NCBI GenBank assembly: GCA_946902875.1
Contig: OX336343.1
Span: 3,262,754 to 3,326,753 of the forward strand
Origin: Nematopogon swammerdamellus
Lineage: Eukaryota > Arthropoda > Insecta > Lepidoptera > Adelidae
Direction: 5' to 3'
Length of the DNA: 64,000 bases
Numbering within the stretch: the stretch's first letter is position 1; the number at the start of each line of letters is the position of its first letter. A program made the position numbers and the translations under genes. Below the pieces are notes generated by a model, which searched no databases, was not told where the DNA came from, and saw only the letters and a program-made list of their open reading frames with translations. Below, in pieces: positions 29,704 through 40,010 of this stretch.

Positions 29704-31216
29704 GCCCGCGGCTCCGCTCGCGTGAAATTCGTATTCCAAAGAAGAATGTAAGTAACTAAGGGCGAGGCCGAAGGCCGAGCTGCGTTCAGGTAATCGATAA
29801 ACCTTCTTAAAGAAAGTAACTAACTAAGGGCGAGGCCGAAGGCCGAGCTGCTTTCAGGTAAACGATAAACCTTTCTCAAATAAAGGAAGTAAGTAAGGGC
29901 GAGGCCGAAGGCCGAGCTGCGTTCAGGAAGACGACAAACCTTCTGGAAGAAAGGAAGGAACTAAGTGCGAGGCCGAAGGCCGAGCTGCGTTCAGGTAAAC
30001 CAAAAACCCTCTTCCGCCTTCGGGCCTCGCCCTTAAAGACTTCCTTTCTTCGATAGAATATAATATCGTTTACTCAATCTATTTATTTCATAAAAAAATA
30101 AAAAAGTAATATTAATAACTTAAGAATTAAACCTACCTAACAAACATTAAAATAACTATCAAAACGGGCATTTTCAAATGTTCTTAGAGCACTTGCGGCA
30201 TTACCCCGCTGGATGGCAAGGCTTACCCTTTGAATGAAGTACATAAGCCCTTGATGACGGGACACCAGTTGCGTCAACCAGCTCAAGCCTCTTTTGGCTT
30301 CACTGCTCCACGGACCGAGGGTTTCAACCGCAAACGCAACAAATTCGAAATCTTGAATTATATTTCTATATTTGCTGCGTTGGAGGCTCTCCGCCCCAGC
30401 CTCGGCCGCGCCAGCCGCTCTTGAAGATGTCCTAACGTGACTTGGAGCCAATGTGAGAACAAAAGTGGCGTCCCACATCAAAGAACTACCCTTAGTCCAT
30501 GGCACTAAGGTCTCTAGCATCGGGCCTCTTGCCATCCAGCCGGGAATAACCGCGAGGTTCTAGGATGCACGGTATATTTGCCGTTAGAAGCGTGGACTTT
30601 ATAATAAAATTTAAATTAAATTAACTCAATCTTAATATTAATTAACTTTATTCGAGATGGTTTAGCTTCTTCCTGAACGCAGCTCGGCCTTCGGCCTCGC
30701 CCTTAGTTACTTGCTTTCTTCGAGATGGTTTATCATTTGTCAGAACGTAGCTCGGCCTTCGGCCTCGCCTTAGTTGCTTACTTTCTTCAAGATGGTTTAG
30801 CTTCTTCCTGAACGCAGCTCGGCCTTCGGCCTCGCCCTTAGTTACTTGCTTTCTTCGAGATGGTTTTTCAATTATCCGAACGTAGCTCGGCCTTCGGCCT
30901 AGCCTTAGTTACTTACTTTCTTCAAGATGGTTTAGCTTCTTCCTGAACGCAGCTCGGCCTGCGGCCTCGCCCATAGTTACTTACTTTCTTCGAGAAGGTT
31001 TATGGTCTTCCAGAATAGAGCTTGGCCTTCTTCGGCCTCGCCCTTAGTTAATTATTTTCTTCTTCCTGAAATCAGCTCCGCCTTTCGCCTCGCCCTTAGT
31101 TACTTTCATCGAGAAATAATATCGTTTACGTGAGCGCAGATCCGCCTTCGGGCCCGTCTTTAGTTACTTACTTTCTTTTTTTTAAATACGAATTTCACGC
31201 GAGCGAAGCCGCGGGC
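29704..31216. mobile_element. Foldback-type element with tandem-repeat arms
   Basis: The outer ends are inverted repeats: CCCGCGGCTCCGCTCGCGTG AAATTCGTAT at 29705 and its complement ending at 31216, with one mismatch in 30. Inside, the left arm holds four direct units of about 68 bp carrying GGCGAGGCCGAAGGCCGAGC. The right arm holds about eight units in inverse orientation (GCTCGGCCTTCGGCCTCGCC). On the right, odd units (GCTTCTTCCTGAACGCAG) alternate with even units (CAGAACGTAG), giving a 136-bp higher-order period. The unique core is 30075-30650. Foldback DNA transposons have such arms. Two head-to-head family H repeats are an alternative. Confidence 0.7.
30137..30535 (-). CDS. 132-codon frame in the foldback core, possible captured fragment
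   Basis: Minus-strand frame MARGPMLETLVPW to FNVC. The segment EFVAFAVETLGPWSSEAKRG followed by ISLAIQRGNAAS-like VSLAIQRGNAASALRT reminds me of C-terminal tails of retroelement-encoded proteins in invertebrates. That link is from memory and unproven. Composition is more gene-like than the arms. No promoter is seen. The first ATG has no supporting evidence, so it may be a captured internal fragment. Confidence 0.4.
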   Translation of the reverse strand: MARGPMLETLVPWTKGSSLMWDATFVLTLAPSHVRTSSRAAGAAEAGAESLQRSKYRNIIQDFEFVAFAVETLGPWSSEAKRGLSWLTQLVSRHQGLMYFIQRVSLAIQRGNAASALRTFENARFDSYFNVC

Positions 31217-32195
31217 AACAGATATATAAATTTTATTGCACCAATGACAGCGACATAACTTCGACTTTCAATTATTATTTTTATATATCAAACAATTTGT
31301 CACCGGCCAGCTCACGTCGAGATGACAGTTCTCCGTTGTCAACATGACATTTAAAATTGTTTTTACCTTTACTTTGGACTACGTGATTTTAAACGCGCAA
31401 TAATGTTTATAATTGTTAATTTTTTTTTATTTTTGTTAATTTTTTTTACGTATTATGTTAACCCGGCATATAAACTGCCACTATACAAAGTTTCGTCTAA
31501 TTCCGTTCAGTGGTTTTTGCGTGATGCGCGTACAGACAAACAAACAAACAAACAAACAAAAATTTTAAAAACTGTTCTAACATGTTCAGTATCTCATTTT
31601 AAGCCACCCTGGTTAGTGTTTTTCCGAATACATTCAATGTACAGACTTTCTTACCTCTACGATTTTATTATATGTATAGATTATATTTACACTTATTTTG
31701 TATACATGACGAAATTATTATTATTATTTTAGCTTCGTCGTAGTCGGGTAAAAACTATGCCCGCGTAAATATTATTTACAAATTCAGATTCAAATATTTA
31801 ATTCGTTCCATCCTATTAAAGTTCTTCACTCGCCCGGATACGTTTGACCTCACGATAGGACGTCGATCAAACGCACCACCAAGCTACCCGAGGCTAAATC
31901 TACACTAAATATTATAAAGAGGTAAAGCTTGTAAGTTTGTAAGTTTGGATCTTGATTTGGATGTAGGAGGTAATCTCCGAAAATAGTCATCCGATTTTAA
32001 AGATTCTTTGACCAATATTTAGAATGGACCTTCAGGATGGACATAGTCTATAAGTTAGTACTTTATAAACATACATACAAATATATACTACACACGAATA
32101 AGATATATAGACAAAGGTAACATTAAACTATAAATCATTTGTAAGGAGTAATTTTGAGGCTCCAGAAAGCGAGATAGAATAAGCTTTTTAAACAC
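31217..32195. other. Mostly unassigned; family H tail at 31460-31575
   Basis: 31480-31575 (ACAAAGTTTCGTCTAATTCC, TCAGTGGTTTTTGCGTGATG, (ACAA)n, AAAATTTTAAAAA) is a common tailed repeat end related to 53372-53628. 31840-31900 is a SINE-head scrap. No gene. Confidence 0.4.
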
Positions 32196-32199
32196 AAAA

Positions 32200-32330
32200 A
32201 AAAACTGACGGGGATAGATGGATTTCGAGCGGTAGCGAGTTCCACATACGTGCTGTATTAACCGTGCGGCAGTCAGAGTAGGACGTGAACGAGTGAGAAG
32301 GGATGGCGAGGTTTAGAGGCGAGGTCTGGT
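32200..32330 (-). mobile_element. LINE reverse-transcriptase C-terminal scrap
   Basis: The minus-strand frame reads HSFTSYSDCRTVNTARMWNS LPLEIHLSPS, the conserved arginine/asparagine-tryptophan motif that ends CR1/Jockey RTs. Flanks decayed. Confidence 0.55.
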
Positions 32331-32465
32331 GAATATAGAGGATGTTCAAGTATTTCAAAGCCTGGAATGGTAGGCTTTGCAACTGCGGAATTGTGCGCCG
32401 GGGCGTTATGCTGGTGTAACAGAACAACCTTTTGCGAGTTTGAAATGAATTGCCCAAATGAAATA

Positions 32466-33145
32466 AAACCGGCCAAGTTTTCGGTAGATAGCGCGCATAA
32501 ACTTTTTAGTTTCTTGTATGGGGACCACCGTGAATGTTTTACTTTTTAGGTTTCCGTATCCCGTGCGGAAGCCTACTACTAAGCCTCCGCCGTCTGTCTG
32601 TCCGTCCGTCCGTCCATCCGTCTGTCCGAGGGCTGTATCCACAGAAATCCTAATCTGTGGCTGTATCTCTTGAACCGTAATAGGTAGCCCGTTGAAACTT
32701 TCACAGAATAATGTGTTACTATGGCGGATATAACAAAAAAAAAGAAAATGTTAAAAATTAAGGGGGGCTCCCATACAACAAACGTCCGAAAAATCGATTA
32801 GTCACGCAACTGAATAATAGATGGCGCCACAGGATTTTATACGTTGCATTGTTGAAAGACAAAAGATAGCTAACGGCCACATTGAGGTGCTGTCATTTTC
32901 CCACCGTCAAATTGCTGTCGACCTCACTGAGGCTTCTCTCCGATTTCTCTTCTCTCTAGGCAACTTGAGCGGTTATTGATAGCGGATAGATACGGAAACC
33001 TCCGTGCGCGAGTAGTTCTTATTTTTATTTTTTTTTGTTATATTGGCCATAATAATAAGACATATTTTGTAAAAATTTCAACGGGCTACCCATTACGGTT
33101 CAAGAGATACCCCTCGGACAGACAGATAGACGGACAAATAGACAT
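32466..33145. repeat. Rearranged family C cluster
   Basis: A plus fragment (32466-32548, ACCGGCCAAG then TTTTCGGTAGATAGCGCGCA) jumps directly to a minus copy (32549-32785, TTTCCGTATCCCGTGCGG through TCTTGAACCGTAATAGG). About 200 bp later a third, plus, piece follows (32988-33145, GATACGGAAACC, CCATTACGGTTCAAGAGATA). 32786-32987 is unassigned. Confidence 0.65.
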
Positions 33146-33493
33146 ACAGTAATGTAATTAATTTTTTTTCGAATCTGACAGAATATCTCAGCTTTGCCTA
33201 CCGGTATAACATTTTATGAGTTGCAACGAGTAGGTACATATCTCATTCTTTTATTTGAACGCCCCGAATACGCTCACATATATAATTTATACAAACTCAC
33301 ACACTCACAGATTCACCCAAACAAAAAACCGTGTAGGTACATAAGACAGAGACGAGGGGGTAATGTATGGATGTATAAAGGCGCGCGTAGACAGTCGACG
33401 CGACGGGGAGCTAAACCGCACGTTTGATTGAAAAGCTTCCTCACCTTACCGAGGCTAGTACGTGCAGTGGCGCAGACTCCACACTGGACAGAA

Positions 33494-33890
33494 GTGGCGG
33501 GGTGGCCGAGTGGTTTGGGCATCGGCTTCTCATGCGAGAGGTCAGAGGTTCGAATCCGGTCGGCGTGTACCAATGAGTTTTTAAAAAAAATACGTGCATA
33601 CCTACACCTGCTGCTTCACCGTTCGGAACCGGTGTAAAACTGTAGGTCCCTTCCCTTGCCCCTTACTAGGTGGTAGGCTCAAATTAGCCGACTGGGTTGA
33701 TACCACCGCACTGGATGGATGGATGGTCGCATAGCAGCCTCGGCTGTGTTCTCTAGTCCAGTATAGCCAACAATCCAGGGGAAGTCTCCGGTATGGCACC
33801 TACCTTCTCGGAGGTGATATTGGCTGGTCGGAGCATGCGCTTTGGCCCCTCCGACTCAGCCACCCATACCGGATTACATAAAAAAAAATT
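33494..33890 (+). mobile_element. Family B tRNA-derived SINE, full length
   Basis: The head is tRNA-like: A box TGGCCGAGTGG (33503-33513) and B box GGTTCGAATCC (33547-33557), separated by 33 bp as in Pol III promoters and closest to tRNA-Ser/Leu by eye. A T/A-rich linker, the central CCGTTCGGAACCGGTGTAAA block, the B body (CCGACTGGGTTGATACCACC, CTATGCGG-like TCGCATAGCAGCCTC) and the tail CATACCGGATTACATAAAAA follow. This is the best reference copy, about 397 bp. Its A tail abuts a MITE. Confidence 0.85.
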
Positions 33891-33891
33891 A

Positions 33892-34352
33892 TACAGGGTG
33901 TTTCATGATAGGGTTTCGTAACTTCAGGGTTCGAAAGGGGTCCATATTTGAAGACGAAAAGCTCTGAAACTTTTTCCCAGATTCGGTCATTTTTTTGGTG
34001 AAAATCGTTTCATCGGGATTTGGTGGACGGTTAACGTCAGCCTTTATTAAAAACAAATAAAATGACTAACTTACATGCATAATTAGTATAATTTAACTGC
34101 ATGTAGGTAAATTCCAAACACTTAAATTTTAGTGACATCACAAGAAAAAGGGGACTGGACTAGGTCATGGCAATCCCTAGACCTAGACAGCACTGTTGCA
34201 TACTTACTGTCCATCGAGTTTATATTACAATTTTCTATTTTTGTATGAAAAAAAATATGGAATTTCGATTTGAGTGATAAGGATTTTTTTCTTCTAATAA
34301 TGAGTACTTTCTATCCCTGAAGTTTCTCAAGCCTATCCTGAAACACCCTGTA
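33892..34352. mobile_element. TA-flanked MITE, mariner-like ends (family P)
   Basis: The terminal inverted repeats start TACAGGGTGTTTCATGATAG and end CCTATCCTGAAACACCCTGT A. The TA at each end fits Tc1/mariner target preference. Length 461 bp with no frame. Related copies are at 51730-52213 (full) and 42224-42475 (partial, inverted). Confidence 0.75.
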
Positions 34353-34479
34353 TGTAGAAGCGGTATAGCGCGATAAAACATGTTACATGTTTGTAAACAA
34401 GTGGGCATGCCTTCACATGCAATATTGTGATCACGAATAAATTCATCCGATCACGCTAAAACCATCTCATTCTATGAAT

Positions 34480-35720
34480 AACCTCACTTTTGAGTAAGGT
34501 TATGGAGGGTATTGTCAACTCAGCGGTCCTGGCGTATCTAGTCTAGAAGACTCTAAACTAAAGAACAAGATGCCGTGCATAAGGGCGACAGGATAGCCAC
34601 CTCTCACATTGGCACGGTCTTCCACCGAGTCGTGCAGCAGGTGGGCCTTCGGGCCTTACTTGCTGCTAGATAGTTATCTTGTCCGAATACTTTGCTAAAC
34701 GTGGTGGTCGGTGTTGGGCTGTAATTTATGAGAGTACTTGCAGCACAAAACCGAATAGTCTGCTTACCCCGATTGTCGGGATACGGCGTGTGGTATGTAA
34801 GACTCTAAACTCCTCGACGACAAGCAATACGGCTTCCGCAAGCAAAGGTCGACTGGAGATTTTCTAGCGTACGTCACGCATTTGTGGGCTGAAAGACTCG
34901 ATGGTTTTGGGGAATTGCTTGCTGGCTTTGAATCTGGACATATCCAAAGCATTCGATCGCGTCTGGCACCGGGGACTCTTAAGCAAGCTTCCGGCCTACG
35001 GTGTCCCCACTAAACTGTGCACTTGGATCTTCAGCTCGGTGAGTTGTCGGTCGATCTTTGTCACCCTAGATGGTGCCTGCTCGGCCGACTACTCAATCAA
35101 TGCTGGTGTTCCACAAGGATCCGTGCCTACGATATGTTTCTATTGTTTATCAACGAAATGCTCTCGCTCGGCGAAATACGTTGTTACGCGGACGTACATT
35201 CTTAGCACGGTGCACGAAGGGTTCATCAAGGACTGCAAGGGTAGAAAAGCCTCAGCAGCAAACGCGAGACGCGAAACTGTTGCTCGGGTTGACCAAGTTC
35301 TCGAAAAAGTATCCTCTTGGAGGAAGAAGAACTTGGTCAACTTCAGCGTAGCCAACATGCAAACTTGTGCCTTCTCTACTAAGACTGATCCATCCAAGTC
35401 ACTTTCCAGGGCAGCCAAGTCCCCAACGATGTTAGTCTGGGCGTCCTGGGTATGGAGGTGTCCAGGGACGTTGGGTTTCGATCCTACATAGAGTCTAAGG
35501 CGAAACTAGCGTCTCGAAAATTAGGGATGTTTACCAATGTCGGAATTTTTCACGCCGGTCCAACTGCTGACACTCTATAAAGTACAAATAATATGATTGG
35601 AATATTGCAGTCATCTTTGGAAGGGTTCTCCTGAGTACCTTCTTCCAGCCTTGGATTCTATTCAGCGACGAGCCATTCGCCTCATTGGTGATACTCACAA
35701 AGGACCTTCAACCTCTGAAG
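34480..35720 (+). pseudogene. CR1/Jockey-type LINE reverse transcriptase, frameshifted and SINE-interrupted
   Basis: RT blocks occur in order but in different frames: VMEGIVNSAVLAYL (34503), DDKQYGFRKQRSTGD (34816), LDISKAFDRVWHRGLLSKL (34937), INAGVPQGSV (35098), CYADV in place of the YADD catalytic box (35175), an NLVNFS..MQTCAFSTK segment (35330), IESKAK..RKLGMF (35488) and EYCSHLW with LDSIQRRAIRLI (35600-35690). The element would copy its RNA at the target site. Several frameshifts, a damaged YADD and the SINE insertion make it inactive. Confidence 0.8.
34560..34798 (+). mobile_element. Family E SINE inserted in LINE RT, with target duplication
   Basis: The 239-bp insert is flanked by the 13-bp direct repeat AAGACTCTAAACT (34547-34559 and 34799-34811), which marks it as a true retroposed unit. 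The body reads CAAGATGCCGTGCATAAGGG, CACCGAGTCGTGCAGCAGGT, ACGTGGTGGTCGGTGTTG and ATACGGCGTGTGGTATGTA. The shared 5' head is absent, so it is 5'-truncated. Confidence 0.85.
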
Positions 35721-36232
35721 CACAGACGTATCGTTGGGTCATTGAACCTGTTTCATCGGTACTACTATGTGGTACGGTAGGTACGGTACCTTAAAAATAT
35801 AGACTATTCGTCTTAGCATCTCTAGCCCCTTTCAAACCTTCGTGCAGCGTGATTTGCACAGGGGCGGAGGCAGCGGGGCGAGACGCGCGGAGGCTTCGAG
35901 GCGAACCAACACGGCAACAGGCATCGTCAGTATAGGGCGAGCCGCGTCTCAGGGCGGACCGCGTTCCAGGGCGGGCGGATTCGAAGTCGTTCAAGCGCGT
36001 GTTTTGAGTGTGGGCGTGAAGAAACTTTGTACTCGGGTCTGTTTGTCACATTCTCTTGAGTAACCGATTGTGATTTTTCGTGGAACTGGTTTGTCTGTTT
36101 TGACTTTGTTGACGGTTTCTTTCGAGTTCGTCGAATTTGAAGCGTGGAAGGCTGAGCTGAATTTATTGGTAAACATCAATTTATATTATTTTACGTATTT
36201 TATTATAGAACAAAGTAAAAACATCGGTTTGG
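35721..36232. other. Unassigned, GC-rich in part
   Basis: 35840-36000 is GC-rich (GGGGCGGAGGCAGCGGGGCG) with frames in several phases but no recognised motif. It may be LINE 5' sequence. Confidence 0.35.
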
Positions 36233-36455
36233 TTGTTAGCTGAAGGGCGACAGGCTAGGCAACTCTCACCTTGGCACGGTCCTGCCACCGAGTCATGCAG
36301 TAGGTAAGTTTTCGTGTCTTACCTGTTGATTGATATTTATCTTGTCCTAATATAAACGTGGTGGTCGGTGTTGTTCAGCCATTTACCAAAGTTCTTGCAG
36401 CACAACACTGATTACTCTGCTTATTCAGATTGTTGGGGTACAACGTGCGTGGTAA
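36233..36455 (+). mobile_element. Family E SINE, 5'-truncated
   Basis: GAAGGGCGACAGGCTAGGCA, CCACCGAGTCATGCAGTAGG, ACGTGGTGGTCGGTGTTGTT and ACAACGTGCGTGGTA. Confidence 0.75.
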
Positions 36456-37391
36456 AAAAGCTCCTTATTTATACAATTAAAAAAAATGTGTTAATAAGGC
36501 GGGTATCCTAACAAATAATAAAGAAAAAACAAAAGGCAAATTATAAAATATTGACATCGACGGCAGAAACCACTTTTTTTGTTTTCTTAATTTTTTTTGT
36601 TTTTTTTTGTTTTTATTTTTGTTCTATCGTAAAAACGGGAATAAAATTTGTGTAAACAGATACAGTTGCACAGACAGAAATGTATGAATAAAACCTAATT
36701 TTGACCCCCGAGGAGGTGGCAATCCGACTTGTAGGCGGCCAGCTATGGGGAATGACCCATTTACCCGAGATTGGAGATATGTATACTTACCTTTTTGCAG
36801 GATGTGGATTCTAAATTTTAACGTCTACATTTCTTCATATTTAAATTGTAATCTTCACTTAGCAGCCATGGTGCTCTACGATCTATCATTGTGCCATATT
36901 ACAAGCTTCTACGTTCTACGCTTTTAATATGACTTATTTATTACATTTCTTTGTAATAAACGTAAATTAAATATGTTTTATTTGACTTGATATGAAGTAT
37001 CAAAATTGACGATTCTTGATTCTTGAGTATTCATATCTATGCTGCCAATATTAATGTTCTTGTGAGCGGTAGTAGTTATGGGTTAATTATTTGTAAGTTA
37101 CTATAATACTCGTATAGGTAATACTTATAAGGTACTAACAAAACATTGTGACTTGCGAAGTTTCTTTGTCAGTTATTCTTCGCATTGAATTTAGAACTGG
37201 CGGAATTTTCGACATATCCAGGCGTAGGTTACCTACCTATGGATGAAATTATACAATAAACAACAATAAACTTAATTTTCGAGAAAAACCTCTGTGACAG
37301 ACGGACGGACACGGGAGTGATCAAGAGTTCCGCTTTCACCTTTTCAGGTACGGAAACATAAAAAGCTACTGATTCAATTTTTCGTATTATA
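36456..37391. other. Unassigned; one repeat block
   Basis: 37200-37272 (GGAATTTTCGACATATCCAG, ATTATACAATAAACAA) recurs at 58677-58742. No gene otherwise. Confidence 0.4.
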
Positions 37392-37395
37392 TTAA

Positions 37396-37758
37396 GACTC
37401 ATACTATACACTTGCGTTTAAACGCCGGCGGAAAAACGGTCGAATACGCTGTTGCAGACCGTCATTCTACACGCTAGCGATTATACGCTGCGATTGCTCA
37501 TTCTTCAAAATGGACCCGCCCATGACCACTGCTCTCGCAGCGTTTTTATTATTAAGTTCTTGCGTAGAATGACGCAATCGCGGAAAGACGCTCGTGTAGA
37601 TTGAAAAACGCCAGTGAAACGCAGGTACAGCTGCGGAAAAACGCCGTAATGTAGAATGCGTCGTTTTACTTGTATTTTACTAGTACTTGTAAAATTGTGT
37701 CTGCCGCGTTTCTCGAGCGTTTTTCCGCCGGCGTTTAAACGCAAGTGTAGAAGGGCCC
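37396..37758. mobile_element. TTAA-flanked MITE, piggyBac-like
   Basis: Flanked by TTAA at 37392-37395 and 37759-37762. The 32-bp inverted repeats are identical (37407-37438 and 37718-37749), starting TACACTTGCGTTTAAACGCC from each end. The outermost right end is GGGCCCTTC; the left outer end has diverged. A TTAA duplication is the piggyBac signature. Interior 300 bp, non-coding. Confidence 0.75.
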
Positions 37759-37762
37759 TTAA

Positions 37763-38122
37763 AACTGAATATGTCAGACAGATGAGTTATATTGATGGTA
37801 CATCTCTCTCGTTAGAAAAGGTAATGTTGTGTGCGTAGCCGCCGACAATAAAACCTATAAGATATTTCTACAAAGGGCCGCCTCGGTGTTGCGAACACGG
37901 CTCGAACTAATCAAAGTTTACCCGCTTTCGCAAACTTTTTCGACCGAATCTTGGCAACTCCGCCTAGAGATTAGAACATGTCCTCCAGTGTGTGGCGCTA
38001 TCAGATGTTGTAGTCATCCCGGTGGGATTTGTGGAAACACGAGAGAAAATGAAGTTGCCTTAAATGCCAACCGGCTATTGAAGAAGGCTGACGTACAAGG
38101 CGAAATTTCGCTCGTTCGGACC
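37763..38122. other. Unassigned sequence with a 103-codon open frame
   Basis: The frame at 37829-38140 (plus) runs into the following SINE and shows no motif I recognise. 37950-38110 may be an old coding fragment. Confidence 0.3.
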
Positions 38123-38426
38123 GGTACTTTAAAAGAATAGCCCCTCTGCATTTCTCCCCGTGTATATCGTAAAAGGCGACTAAGGGAAGGGAAGACTCCC
38201 TTCTTATATTACTAGGTGGTACGGTTTAACCAACCCGGGTGGGTTGGTACCACCGCACTGAATGACAGGTCGGTCGAAACGGCTATGTAAATAGTTTGTG
38301 TTTTCCGTCCAGTTCAGTGTAGCCGGCACGACCGAAGGGAAGCACTGACGTGGCACCAAGTTCATCCGGTGTTATGGGCTGACATCACGGATGTTGTAGG
38401 TGATGTAGCCAACCGTGTCAGATTAC
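38123..38426 (+). mobile_element. Family A SINE-like element, short subtype
   Basis: GTACTTTAAAAGAATAGCCC through TACTAGGTGGTACGGTTTAA and CGGATGTTGTAGGTGATGTA to AACCGTGTCAGA. Its tail is replaced at 38426 by a family B element with only ATTACATAAAAT between them. Confidence 0.8.
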
Positions 38427-38597
38427 ATAAAATGGCCGCATAGCAGCCTCGGTTGTATTCTCCTCTAGTCCAGTATAGCCAGCAATCCAGGAAAGTCTCC
38501 AGTATGGCACCTACCTTCTCGGAGGTGATTATTGGCTGGTCATAGCATGTGCTTTGGCTCCACTGACTCAGCCACCCATACCGGATTACATATAAAA
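38427..38597 (+). mobile_element. Family B SINE-like element, 3' part
   Basis: ATGGCCGCATAGCAGCCTCG through GGTATGGCACC-like AGTATGGCACCTACCTTCTC to CATACCGGATTACATATAAA. Abuts family C. Confidence 0.8.
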
Positions 38598-38930
38598 AAC
38601 CGGCCAAGTGCGAGTCGAACTCGCGCACCGAGGAGGCTTCCGTATCGCCATGTCATGGCTAGCGCCACTCACGCCATCTATGGCGTGTTATGAAATGCTT
38701 CATATTAGTTAAATGTCATGATTAGTTAAAATGCTTCATAATCTATTCGGTAAATGGCGCGCGCACATACACTTTTTGGCTTCTTCTATGGGAACCCCCG
38801 TGAATTTTTTGTTTTTCTTATTTTTATTATTTGTTGTTATAGCGGCCACAATAACACATATTCTGTGAAAATTTCAACGGGCTACCTATTACGGTTCAAG
38901 AGATACAGCCCTCGGACGGACAGACGGACG

Positions 38931-38961
<31 letters not shown>

Positions 38962-39009
38962 AGCCGGCGTAGGCTTAGTAATAGTAGGCTTCCGTTCGGT
39001 ATACGGAAA
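38598..39009 (+). repeat. Family C dispersed repeat, near full length
   Basis: ACCGGCCAAGTGCGAGTCGA to CGTTCGGTATACGGAAAAG, with all internal blocks and a long GACA/GACG tract at 38917-38961. A useful reference copy of about 412 bp. Confidence 0.8.
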
Positions 39010-39060
39010 AGAAGGCACGAAGACTCACCTGCTACATGACCCGGTGGAAGGACCGTGCTT
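39010..39060 (-). mobile_element. Family E SINE scrap
   Basis: AAGGCACGAAGACTCACCTG and TGACCCGGTGGAAGGACCGT, the central family E block. Confidence 0.6.
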
Positions 39061-39184
39061 ACAGATTCCAGCATTATTTATTAGAATTTTCATTGAACTG
39101 TAAGAGATAAGACAGTGTATTGTCGCTCGATTTATGTGGCGCGCCCTGGAAGGTTCTTCCGTTCTTTCCCGCCGCGCGCAAGGT

Positions 39185-39590
39185 TTTTAGGGTTCCGTAT
39201 CCGTCGTACGGAATCCTTTTACTAAGCCTATGCCGTCTGTATGTCTGTCTGTCTGTCCGTCGGTCTGTCCGAGGGCTGTATCTCTTGAACCGTAATAGGT
39301 ACCCCCTGAAATTTTCACAGAATTATGTGTTATTTATTATGCCCGATATAACAACAAATCATGAAAATAAGAAAAATTAAATAATTCACGGGAGTCCCCA
39401 GATAAAAAAACTAAAAAGTGTATGCGCGCCATCTACCGAAAAGAGTATGAAGCATTTTAACTAATCACGAAGTTAAACTAATATGAAGCATTTCATAAAA
39501 CACGCCATAGATGGCGTAAGTGACGCTGGTCATGACATGGCGATACGGAACGTTCGGTGCGCGAGTTCGACGCACTTGGCAGGATTTTTT
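39185..39590 (-). repeat. Family C dispersed repeat, near full length
   Basis: TTTTTAGGGTTCCGTATCCG to GTGCGCGAGTTCGACGCACT. Opposite orientation to the copy 180 bp away, so the pair could fold. Confidence 0.75.
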
Positions 39591-39711
39591 TGTTGACTAC
39601 TCAGTCGTCCCTTGGAAAAATATCGCAATGTTACATAGCCTAAATCCATAGTAAAAATTTCATGTACAAATTCGATTGCAATAAAAGATATCGGCTCCTT
39701 AAGTGTGCTCT

Positions 39712-40010
39712 ATCGCTTATTCCATGGGGAGTGCTCGGAGGAGCTGTTCAACGCGATCCCGCCGTCCCCTTTCCACCTCCGCACCACGCGCCATCCTTAC
39801 ACGCTGGACTTACCAATCGGTTCTGCAGATCTTTCCTCTACAGAACCGGTAAACTCTGGAAAGCTCTCCCTGCCAAGATATATTTCCCCCAAGTACAGTC
39901 TCGTGTCCTTCAATTGGAGAGTGAATGGGCATCTCTCAGGCCGGCATGCCATTCGCAACAACCGCATACGGCCGAATGTCCATGATCATCGTTAGACACC
40001 TTATGGGTGA
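39712..40010 (+). mobile_element. CR1/Jockey-type LINE 3' fragment (family G)
   Basis: LYRLFHGECSEELFNAIPPS PFHL reads cleanly from 39708, then FCRSFLYRTGKLWKALPAK in another frame, ending CGTTAGACACCTTATGGGTG. Best preserved family G copy. Confidence 0.75.

Noticed and set aside
33494..33566. Functional tRNA gene
   Set aside because: A and B boxes are present, but the sequence continues directly into a SINE body with a poly-A tail, and copies recur at 27690 and 50940.
37829..38140. 103-codon frame as a gene
   Set aside because: It ends inside a family A SINE and shows no domain; possible old coding debris only.
38889..38965. Regular GACA/GACG tracts that could be mistaken for a CRISPR-like array
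   Set aside because: No spacers; it is a degenerate tetranucleotide run internal to family C.
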